Both the position numbers and the translations under genes were made by a program. The notes beneath the pieces were generated by a model, which saw only the letters and a program-made list of their open reading frames with translations, did not search any database and was not told where the DNA came from. A stretch of DNA of 64,000 bases. Source: Antedon bifida. Taxonomy: Eukaryota > Echinodermata > Crinoidea > Comatulida > Antedonidae. The DNA lies in assembly GCA_963402885.1 (NCBI GenBank), contig OY727093.1, positions 18,171,036 through 18,235,035 of the forward strand. Direction: 5' to 3'. Positions 12,127-23,800 of the stretch are shown piece by piece; the stretch's first letter is position 1, and the number at the start of each line of letters is the position of its first letter.

Positions 12127-12423
12127 AAAACACAAACAAATGCAGTATCTGAAAGTCAATATTTCAAACTAAATTTATTTACTATCTGTAATCGTTTCCA
12201 TTTCTTAATTAATAAGTACACTAATAAAATCATTATGGCTTGTATAGCTGCACTGACTTCAGTTTTCCATTCAATGATACAGGAATTCCCCAATTAAATT
12301 ATTACCCTTTTGTTCATATTTAAAACACTTTCATGAAGATAAGTGTATATATATATATATATATATTTTTTAAATCCAAATTTCAATGAATAAGCATGCC
12401 TGATCAAAGGCATGACATTTTAC

Positions 12424-12749
12424 TTTAAAGATATATTGTCCTCCTGAAAAAATTGTTATTTTTTTGTTGAATATGCCATTTTAATGTCACCTCATAGTTA
12501 TCCACTTTGACCAAAAATTTGGTCGAGAAAAAAATGCATTTACCTAAAAAACTGTAATTTAAAGCAAAAAAAATAGTCAAATTGGCTGCCAGCCAATGGG
12601 TTTTTGGTTTAATTTAACCATTTATTTTGTCATTTTATAAGTGAAAACATTAATTGTTTCCATTTTTTAAAAACTACAAAATAATATATTCAAAGTCTGA
12701 TTTTATTCATCTTTATTTTTATGTTTTTGGGGGACAATACACCTTTAAG
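12424..12749 (-). mobile_element. MITE family C, inverted-orientation copy
   Basis: A ~326-bp element bounded by TTTAAAGATATATTGTCCTC and GGGGGACAATACACCTTTAA. Its interior (TGGCTGCCAGCCAATGGG, GGTTTAATTTAACCATTTAT) is the reverse complement of the copy at 13084-13436. No coding capacity. Confidence 0.85.
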
Positions 12750-13083
12750 CCTCACTTATAAATGAAGTATCATGAGACAATGATTTCTTATATTGCTATT
12801 TTATATAATACAGTAGGCTGATTGTTTGGTGGATTTTTATCAAATTAAGGACTTATCCAATAAAAATAAATTATCCAATGTTTTAGTATTGAGGTTGTTA
12901 TGTATTATAGCTCCAATCATAGAGATATTTTTATAGTTCACTATAATATATCTGTGGTCCAATCAAATACCTTGCCGAATCCAAACAACACTGTTGAATA
13001 AAAATACAAATTTAATATTATTTCGTAATTTTAAATTTACTGTAGCTGTAATTTTTATCAAGACCTATTGGATTTTTAAAGAG

Positions 13084-13436
13084 TTAAAGATGTATTGTCC
13101 CCCAAAAACATGAAAAATGAAGATTAATTAAATCAGACTTTGGATAGGTTATTTTGTTGTTTTAATAAAGTTAATCACTTTCGTAGAAAAAACAATTAAA
13201 AAAATAATTTGTTCACTTATAAAATGACAAAATAAATGGTTAAATTCAACCAAAAACCCATTGGCATTGCTGGCAGCCAATTTGACTATTTTTTGCTTTA
13301 AATTATAGTTTCTTCAGGTAAATACATTTTTTTTCTATCTAATTGTTGGTCAAAATGGATATGTGAAAATAAAATTGTATATTAAAAAAAAATTCTTTTA
13401 ACAATTATTTTTTCAGGGGGACAATACATCTTTAAA
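13084..13436 (+). mobile_element. MITE family C, reference copy
   Basis: Bounded by TTAAAGATGTATTGTCCCCC and its complement before TCTTTAAA. It has the same interior as the 12424 copy in the opposite direction, 334 bp away, so the two could pair as one large hairpin. A deletion derivative is at 37744-37875. Confidence 0.85.
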
Positions 13437-13559
13437 ATTTAAAAAAACAGTAATGTGCATGTGATGTTGATATGGTCATGCATGAGTGATTTGGTTGTAG
13501 AAACGTGTGATCTTAACTGAATTGAATAGTAAACAAACCACGGCAAATCAAAGAACTTC

Positions 13560-13727
13560 CGCCTTCTTGTTGTAGGCAAAACACTCTCATAACGTATGAT
13601 TTTGACAGGTTTCTCATATTCACATTAGCAGAGAATATATACTAAATCAGCAACTGAAGAACATATTTTATGTAGGCCTAGCTAGTGTAAATACAGTTCA
13701 GTCAGTGGTGGTAGCCAGCCCAGCAAG
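13560..13727 (+). other. Candidate non-coding first exon of the ankyrin gene
   Basis: CAGCCCAGCAAG is followed by a strong donor GTGAGT at 13728. The next strong acceptor on this strand, TCATTTTTTCAG, ends at 14662 and opens the exon that holds the start codon. The upstream limit and promoter cannot be defined; no TATA box is convincing. Transcript data would decide. Confidence 0.3.
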
Positions 13728-14282
13728 GTGAGTTATCTCAGCAGCTAGAGAGTTTGTAAGGAAGCCATTATACAGTAGCATGTACACTCTAGCTACATAG
13801 CTGTAGTAGGCCTAGGCCTTGATTAATTTTTATCCATTCATGCCGCATAACATAAAAAACAACTTTGAATTTGTCGTTACGGGTTGTATCCCGCCTATCA
13901 TTTTTTTTAGATTTCAGATTTATTATGTGTCTAATCATTTCACGCCAGTCAATAAGATAAATAATATTAATATTATAAAATACTGTATATTTAAAAAACC
14001 CTAGCTTTTTATTGATTGATATTTATTTATACCTAATTGTAAAAATTTGTAATGGTAAATTCTAAACTTTAAAAAGAAACCTTTTAAATAGTTTTATTTA
14101 CTGTACTATTAACTGTCCTAACTAAGTTTACACCTTTATGGTTTTTTAACTAGTTTTATAAAGTTTTAATTAATATTTTTTAACTAATTGTTTTATATTG
14201 TACTACTGTACGCCTATAGAAAATTTTAATGTATATATGGCGCATTTAATTTATGCTTTTATTGTTGTTAATATTGTTATTT

Positions 14283-14420
14283 AAGGGGACGAAATCTTTG
14301 AAACCAAACAAAGTGTTTCAATAAAAATGTTGGTTAAAAGTTTTAGTGTTAGACATTGCCCCTCAATCGTTTTATTGGAATGAGTCCCCTTTTCTCTTGA
14401 AAGGGACCCAAAAGAAGGGT
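14283..14420. repeat. GGGGACAC-type dispersed repeat, copy 5
   Basis: AAGGGGACGAAATCTTTG opens it and GAGTCCCCTTTTCTCTTGAA with AAGGGACCCAAAAG closes it. It lies in the proposed first intron of the ankyrin gene. Confidence 0.4.
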
Positions 14421-14662
14421 TCTTCTGTAATTAATATGAATTATTGGCATTCGATTGAAAACACTACTAACTGACATACAGTATTTCTATTTTATTTTGA
14501 GTTAAATGAGTTTAAAAAAAAAACATTATACTACTGTACTCAACTAAAAATCCGATCAGATAAGCCATATTTTCCTTAACAAGAGGCCAGAAATACACAC
14601 ATTTACAAGCTTAATATATAATAAAATCAACATTTTCCATTTACAATTTATCATTTTTTCAG

Positions 14663-14896
14663 GATGTGTCGGTTTTTTTTCATCAGTTGCTGTCATACAA
14701 CGTTCTCAGGATGACTAATGTACACATGCTTAGCTAACTACAGGAGATGCTCAAAACCAAAAGTTATATAATTGCTATATTTTTACAATGGTGAAATATT
14801 TAATCAATGAAATGCTATTCAAACTAACTACCAGGAGTTACCCTGTATATTGTTTTATCATCGTTGCTGTCTAATTCTGTATCTGTGGCAAGCAAC
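14663..14896 (+). other. Probable 5' UTR part of the start-codon exon
   Basis: Starts after the polypyrimidine acceptor ending at 14662. It contains a short upstream reading frame from ATG 14664 (17 codons, stop TGA). The frame of the main protein is closed upstream of the TTG at 14864, so the first usable ATG is 14897 (AACATGA context). Confidence 0.4.
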
Positions 14897-17800
14897 ATGA
14901 ATGTCAGAACAGTATCATTGGAATCTATTGACATTTATCAGACCTCACCAGTACAGAAGAATGCAGACATCAACATCTGCAATGCATTCTGGCGACCAAG
15001 TCTCAAGTGCCATCCATTCCAATATGGAGACCAACTGGTTTCTTTTGAGTCGCTTTGGCCAGATGATGAGCGCCTTAAGGCCTTAGTGGAAGTGTTTAGG
15101 GAACCAGAGATGCGTGCGTTCCTGCCGGAATGCTGCAAACTGGTCACAAAATGCGGACCAACCAGGCTGCTTAAACAACTCGTTAAACAGAAAATTATAG
15201 GTAAGTAACTTCTCGTATCATTTAAAAAGTATATTAATACAGTAAAAAGCCCTGCGGGACCAAACAAAATGTCCCCTTAATAAAGATTCTCCTGAATAGG
15301 GTAAAGCCTATATTTTCCATCATTCGTTTCATGCCTTCATTCTTTGAATAAGAGTGTCCCAAAAGTGTATTCAGATAAAGATACCAAATAAGGTATATAC
15401 AAATTGTTACATGGTACAATATGAACGTGTGAAAGCACTTCAAAGTTATACCTCGATGTAAAATCTTGGAGCGATTCGGAAATCTTTACATGCCAGCATG
15501 TTATGGCTAAATCGATCAGTCTACGCGATACACACATTTATCCTTCATATGAGTTTTTACAATGTGAAACCGTTCTACATAAACGATACCAAAACAAATC
15601 AGTTATTAAAACTGTACATGTTTCAGCAAGGCCTATATGTAAAGATTACATGAAACATCAATGTAACACAGTGGTGGTGCGCTGTATGCATATGTGAACG
15701 AATCTTCCTTGTAAATCATACGGTGACAAAACTACTGTGTGATTATCCTGGAAGATACTGTAACCATGTAACAATTTACATTTTGTACAATATGTGATAC
15801 AGTATATGTGTGAATATTTTTGCTATTGACCCATATTGGAAATTATTTAAAACCTTTTTATCAAAGTTATCCAATAAAGATTATTTATAGTGTGAACCGT
15901 TTTAACATCTGTTTCTAAAGTTGACAGATTTAGAAGTGACTTTAATTTCCTGTTAGATGTCTGGTGACTATATATTTCATAATCTTTGAAATCCTTGTGA
16001 ACAACAAGCCTACAAATATTACTTTCAGTTCAATATTATATCATTATTACTATATCATGTCTATTTTTAATAATTTGTAATATTTATTAATTTATTTATT
16101 TAAGTAAAGTTAAGAGATAAATTACTGAATTATAATACAAATTATACTTAGTATTAGTAAATAAAATGATGACAGTAGTACGTAGTAACGTTCCCACATG
16201 AGAGCGTAGTTGCAGACTAGTCCATTACGGTACAGGGCTGGTTCTAAGAACTTTTTGTATCTTAGCCCTCCCTCTGGAGAACATAGGCTATTGTCGGTTT
16301 ATCCTGGTAAGCAGCACTCATTATCACTATTGGTTTCATGTAAATTCTGTACAAATAAGTCCTAAACAATTGTAAAATTTAGCAAGACTGTTTATGAAGA
16401 GTATAGAATACATCTCAGTCCATACAGCAGGGCCTACTGCACAGTAGAATGAAAGACTACTTTCAAAGGTAAAAAAAAGTGGATTCGGGAATAAAAAAAG
16501 TGGAATCGGGAACAAAAAATGTGGAATTTGGAACAAACAAAATTGAATTAGATCCAATGTATAGAAAAAAAACAAAATATAAATACTTTTCTTCTAGGCC
16601 ATTTACAATTTCATTAGAGAAATAAAAAGTTATAATTTTTTATTGAGGAAGAGAAAAATAAGTGAAATATTAAAACTACCCTTTCTAAGCATGAGATAAT
16701 TTCTTTTGTTGCGAAATTTGCCCTCATGTCGCTTTAATTCCCCAATGCTAACACTTTTCTTTTATCTTGAACTTAACCATTTGTATGTAATTCTTTTTTT
16801 ATGGATCAGTACACAAAACATTTGTTAAGAGACGGTTTTTGTCTGACACATTCCATGTATCAAAGGTTTGATAAAAAGTTTATTACAGTACTGTACATTA
16901 TATAATAATACAATCTTTTTGGTTCTTACAATGTTTTTCACTAAATAAAAAATAATATTTATAATTATTATAATACAAATTACAAATAATATTCAAAAGA
17001 TTGAAATTACTATCAAGCAAAAGTTTAATTAGGCCAAAAAAAAAAAATTATTGTGTTGGCCACGTTTTGGGTAAATCCTAAAAATGGGTAGGTCGGTAGG
17101 AAAAGTTTTTTTTTTTTTTTTTTTTTTTTTTCAGACCAAAAATGTGTTGCCGGCAAAATAATAAACAATTTACACAATTGATACAAAAAGACTTTTAAAC
17201 ACTTTTCATAGCACCCTAGGCTCACGCTAGCTATAATTGTTTCAACAAAAGTTTAAAAAAGGTTTATTAAATAAACGTAGGCCTAGCTTTTGAAGGCAAA
17301 AATGCCTAGGCTAGCCCTACCCCTAGCTACCATTTTTAAAGCCAACAAAAACAATCAAGATCGAAATAAACTATTTCCGTGTTAATGCTACATTACGCAA
17401 GTTAACATTATTCTAGATGAAAAATATTGAGTTTTATATTGTTTTATCCATACGTAATTACACTGGCATTAAAGATATAACAATAACATTAAAATGTAGG
17501 CCGTTTTATGAGCCATATTTCGCCGATTTCTTATCGCGGGGAAATTCCCCACCACCAGCGACATCGATCGATCGATCGGGGTCCTCCTAAATACCAAGAC
17601 CTACCAAGAACTACCAAGACCTACCAAGAACTACCAAGACCTGTCAATTTAAAGTGTTAATTTAACGAAATATGATATATATAGACTTCTAATAGCATTT
17701 CCAACAATAAAACCTTAATTTTAGCGCGATATAGACACCAAAAATGTTAAATAATCGACAAGCTTCGCGTTCGCGAAACGAACTGAGTTGATGCATACAT

Positions 17801-20800
17801 TGCGTCACAAATGTCCGTATTGCGTCAACTAGTATGACCTACCAAGAACTACCAAGACCTGTCAATTTAAAGTGTTATTTTAACGAAATATGATATATAT
17901 AGACTTCTAATAACATTTCCAACAATTAAACCTCAATTTCAGCGCGATATAGACACCAAAAATGTTACGAAAATGTTAAATAATCGACAAGCTTCGTGAA
18001 ATGAACTGAGTTGTTGATGCATACATTGCGTCACAAATGTCCGTATTGCGTCAACTAGTATGGCTCACTGACACTCGACGCAGTTCTCCTGTCATAGGCC
18101 TACTGGGTCGTAGGCCTACATTTACCATTTTTGGTGTCTATATCGCGCTACAATTGAGGTGTTATTGTTTGAAAAGCTATTAGAAGTCTATATATATTAT
18201 ATTTCGTTAAAATAACACTTTAAATTGACAGGTCTTGGTAGTTCTTGGTAGGTCATACTAGTTGACGCAATACGGACATTTGTGACGCAATGTATGCATC
18301 AACTCAGTTCGTTTCGCGAACGCGAAGCTTGTCGATTATTTAACATTTTTGGTGTCTATATAGCGCTAAAATTTAGGTTTTATTGTTGGAAATGCTATTA
18401 GAAGTCTATATATATCATATTTCGTTAAATTAACACTTTAAATTGACAGGTCTTGGTAGGTCTTGGTAGTTCTTGGGGTTCAGGGACGATTCGGCCCTGA
18501 GACGATTCGGCCCGGGACTATTCGGCCCACTTTTGGTGGGACGATTCGGCCCACTTTTGGGCCGAAACATCCCACTTTGTGGGCCGAAACGTCTCACTTT
18601 AGACCAAATTCATATTCATTTTTTTTTTATTTATCAAGTTTTTAAAGGTGTTTAACAATCCGTATTTTATTGATATTGACAAAGTTGATATAATATATAT
18701 AATAAATTACTAAAAAAACGTAATTTTATATTCAATTTATTACTTCGAAAACCTTGTTTATTTCGTGCATTCGCCAAGCGGCCAACAGAGGGCGTAACTT
18801 GTTTACATCGTTCGCGTGACTAAAAAATGATTATTTTCGACAATGTTTTCAAAATGTTTGCTTTATTGCATCTTTATCCCTAGTAGTGCTACCCCATAGT
18901 CTCTCTGAAAATAAAGTTTGGGGAAAAAAGCTTATTTTATGCTTATAAATGCTTATCAAAGCCGATAAATGTAAGTGTGCCGAATCGTCTCAGGGCCGAA
19001 TCGTCCCGGGCCGAATAGTCCCGGGCCGAATCGTCCCAGGGCCGAATCGTCCCGGGCCGAATCGTCTCAGGGCCGAATCGTCCCGTTACCCATTCTTGGT
19101 AGGTCTTGGTATTTAGGAGGACCCATCGATCGAGGCTAGAGGTCCGGCTAGAAGCCTAGCGTGCATGCCGGAACGGATGGATTATCGCTATATAAATAAC
19201 AAGTTTGAACAAAAGAGCTTACGACAATCTTAGGTACATTTTTATTAAACGTATATAGGCCTACTTGCTTGGCGAACCCATGCCTTTTAAATCATTTAAC
19301 AAGTCCGTAATCAGATCGTAGTACTGTACAGTAAAACCAAAAAACACCGCATCAACAACCTCGTGCGATGTACGATCTGTTGTTCTTTTGCTGCTGCAGA
19401 TCAACATTGGTAGAGTCCATTAATTATGAGGGTGTTTAAAAATGTTATAACTATTAAAAACCAGTCTCAACCACTGTGTAATCAAAGTGTTTATTTAATT
19501 TAAACTTGGATCCCCCAAAAATTAATAATCGCGTATTCCGGTTATCACGTGATGGATTCACGGTTGGTTGCACGCTTCTTTTTTACACGTCCGGCGGAGG
19601 TGAAATATGTTCGCCAATTTGGCTAATAAGACAATATTTTTTCACCATTTGGTTTCAAAATTGCTGTTTGGCTCAAAAAAAAAAAAAAAAAAAAAAAAAA
19701 AAAGCCGACCTTCATTTTCGGCAGTTTAGGGTCGGTCGGGCGTGGCCAACACAATAATTTTTTTTTTTGGCCTTATTATAACATAAATTATGTTTAAATT
19801 GCTAACATTATATTTGATATTATTAACTGCCTACGTTTGAAAAACATTTTGATGTAAAAAACTGTCAAAATACTGATGTCCTCTGTGATAAGTGATGTTT
19901 TGTTGTTGTTGACGCATTGTGATGAATAAAAAGTTTAATAATATTTTACCTGATTTTAACTTGTTTCTGGAAAGAAAAATATTTTAAGTTTAATTTTTAT
20001 TTTAGTTTAAAAACCACTAAAGCAGAAAAACATTTACTTGACATCATTTTCATAAAACCCTACCTGGCGATACTGGGCCTACCAGGGTAAGATAGAATGA
20101 CCATTTTATGTAACAATTGTAACAGTTAAAATTCTTATCTACTGTACTGTTTTACATGTAATGATACTATAGTAACTATGCACTGCATTCAGAGATTGCT
20201 TGATCCTGGTTCAAAGTACAGAATTTGATAAACAGCTACACTGTATGGCTAACGCTCACCTAAAAGACTACAATCTTTTGAATCTTTTCACATCCAAAGC
20301 GGTATATTCTCATGCCAAACTCTTTTCCCTGACAAATTCTTGAGGTTTTCACTTCAGCAAAACAGTTTCTGAAATGAATTAATTATCTATATATAAACTT
20401 ACGTAAGGGTAAAATTCGGTAAATCGCGCGTTATTTCTAGAATGTTTACTTGATGGTATATAAAGTTGGTTCATACTTTCTATACTGATTTTAACCACCT
20501 GGTGTAACCCTGTTTACTAATTAAATTGAGTTCGATAATTAGTTATTGACAATTAAAACAAATTTAGGTTCAACGATTTGCCCCAAATGGGGTGTTTTCC
20601 GATCGTGGTATACACTGTCTAATGCGTGTCCATCTTGAAAAATACCTGCATACGAGGATAATTCGCATTTTCCTATCTCCTCCTACGATAATTGTTTTTA
20701 ATGGCTGAAAACTGGTTGAACAGCTCGAGTACAGTATCATAATGTTGAATCCGATTTTCTTTAAAAAATACTATTTTGATAGATTTAATATACGTTTATA

Positions 20801-23800
20801 CAAATGTATTGATTTGCAATGAATGGAACATTCTAAATTATTTGGTTTAACCATGCTTGCATACTGTACCTCCATGGTTTAACACAAGTACTGTTAGGTA
20901 AATTTATGGGCCCTTGGAGAATAAACATCAATAAATAGTATTGTAATGCTATACAATACTGTAAATAGGTATTAACCACTTTTGATCGCCATTTTAATCT
21001 CAAATTTCTTATTGTGTTTAGATATAATATAAATAAATATACAAATAAACTTTATTACTGTGAGTGTGGGTAGCCCCTACTTTTAGATTATAAACACATA
21101 ATAATATAATACTTTATTACTGACAGTTGCTTCTCAACGTTTGTATTAATTAATAATTACAAAAAATATAAACGTTGTAGTGGTCGTTACATGTACTTTA
21201 CTATGAGTACAGTATCATAATGTTGAATCCGATTTTCTTTAAAAAATACTATTTTGATAGATTTAATATACGTTTATACAAATGTATTGATTTGCAATGA
21301 ATGGAACATTCTAAATTATTTGGTTTAACCATGCTTGCATACTGTACCTCCATGGTTTAACACAAGTACTGTAGGTAAATTTATGGGCCCTTGGAGAATA
21401 AACATCAATAAATAGTATTGTAATGCTATACAATACTGTAAATAGGTATTAACCACTTTTGATCGCCATTTTAATCTCAAATTTCTTATTGTGTTTAGAT
21501 ATAATATAAATAAATATACAAATAAACTTTATTACTGTGAGTGTGGGTAGCCCCTACTTTTAGATTATAAACACATAATAATATAATACTTTATTACTGA
21601 CAGTTGCTTCTCAACGTTTGTATTAATTAATAATTACAAAAAATATAAACGTTGTAGTGGTCGTTACATGTACTTTACTATGACAGTGACAATTTTAACA
21701 GTTATTAATTCTTTAAATGTTTTACTCTATTTAGTGTTATATTATTTATAGGCCTATAAAAAATATTATGTTACTTAGTGGATAATAAAGAAATATAAAG
21801 AATAATTTAATATAAAGAATATATTAAAAAATTGTTCCTCTATGTATCTATCCTCATCCTCAACCCTAATGTTAGATACAAAACACAAATTGGGTTTGTT
21901 TAAATGAGTCTTAATCAAACATTTGGCTCATTTTGTGACAAGTTTCTCTTTTGGAAGTAATTCGCAGGGTGCTAATTTTGGCTGACTACATAAATCATCG
22001 TGTCTATTTATTTGTTTTTTGTATTAAAACGACAATGTTTTATTGTCATGCAGTACATACATTTGAAATCGGAAATTACTATGTATTCGAGAACTATCTG
22101 TGGACACGACCTAGATAATACGCAAGCGAAGCGAGCGTACCATATAGTAAGACAAATTTCAACTATTTGCTGTACAATGTCATGCACACCACCATCAATC
22201 AAATACTACATGCACACATGATTGAATTGAATGATAAAAATAATATAAAATTGTAATATATCCATACATAACATTAACAAAAATGTTACGGATGGACACT
22301 TAATTTAATTTTGACAGGGAGAGCCTACCAAAATAATTATAATTTGTATGTTTTTGTAATTTTATACTATGGTCAAATAACACTTTTTTATGACAGACGG
22401 ACATAGCCATTTGGAACATTTGGGTTAAAATTATTTTTATTATTAAAGTGTTTTAACTTATATCTAATTTAAAGTCTTCATGAAATCTTCATATCCATCT
22501 GTCACGTACACTATGCACTGGAATGCAAAAAGTGCGCAGCAAAAAAGAACAGCACTCTGCATGTAAATTACAGATCACTGATCACGCTAGACACTGCACA
22601 ATTTACAAGTAAAAAAAACAGTCGTTTGTGCCGCAGCAAGGTCTCATGACTATTAATAAATGGTGCCCAAAAACATAGTACACTTAATTATAATATTTTT
22701 ATACTGTAGGTGTGTTTGGCACTTCCCAATACAGTTTTCTTCATCCTGTTTTGTAAGCCAATTTGAAAAACAACAACCTTGAAACGTGATAATAAATGTA
22801 GGTCAGTAATGGTAAAATTCATAAATATATTTATAGTAAATGCATCAGGAATCCCTGGACTCCATTTTGGATGTCCCTATTCAGAACAGGGACACTCTTC
22901 AGGGATATACCCTTCGTTAGAGGACACTTTCCTGATAACAAACAGAGCGAAATACAGTAATCCCCTATCTGGGACAATTTCTTCAAGTCCCAAGGAGTTG
23001 TTCTCTTAATTCAGACTTACTGATATAAGCAGAATTATTTGCATTACATTACCCTTTTTATTTCATCTTCATCTTGGAGAAACTATTAAAAACTAAACTT
23101 GGCTAATTTTTTGCCTAATAGTAATACCTTGTTATACAAACCACACGGTCCAATTATATGCTAATAACATATTAAAATCCAACCAACTACAGTATACAGT
23201 ATATCTACACTAATACATTACTATAGTATTTTATAGTTTTAATAATAACTATGTTTTTGTAAAATACTCGGGAATCATGAGCTGATGACATCACACCATG
23301 TGTACTCAGAAAATAAGGATGTTTTCAAAAATCTGTAATCGTTTATCAATGTGTTTACTTTAAACTAATATTTGTAAATAATACAGTACTTAGAAATTGT
23401 GTTTCTTTACGAAATAATCAAGGATATTACCAATGTTGATGCTTGACCACAATTATAGGCAAAGGTCACTATATTTTTTACAATTTTTTTTATTTTACAA
23501 TAATGAAATACTAACAAGTTGAGAGTAATTTGTCCTGTGGGATATTTGTTCATGGGATATTTTGTACGCAGGCAGGGCCGCAATTTTCACCATCCTACCC
23601 TTAATTTCCCTAAACAGCTTTTCATATTTTATATTAATCATATTTAAAGCCTCTTTGCCTCGTCTGTTTTTAAACGCTCACTCCTAAAGGGGCCTTCCAA
23701 CGCTGGATAGTTGCATTGGACTGATCATGCTCTGAGGCCCTTGAGCTCTGGACCCCTTAGCAGCTACTGTTGTCCTGGATAGTGGTGGATATGGTACTGT

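Larger units (their letters stand above)
17032..19772. mobile_element. Outer inverted-repeat element flanked by TTA duplications
   Basis: The left end GGCCAAAAAAAAAAAA-TTATTGTG-TTGGCCACG is mirrored at the right (CGTGGCCAACACAATAAT, T-run, GGCC). TTA occurs directly outside both ends (17029-17031 and 19773-19775). Short TIRs beginning GGCC with a TTA duplication are compatible with a PIF/Harbinger-type non-autonomous element; that class is inference, since no transposase is present. Poly-T (17107-17131) and poly-A (19676-19703) runs lie just inside. It carries the element at 17579-19124. Confidence 0.7.
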
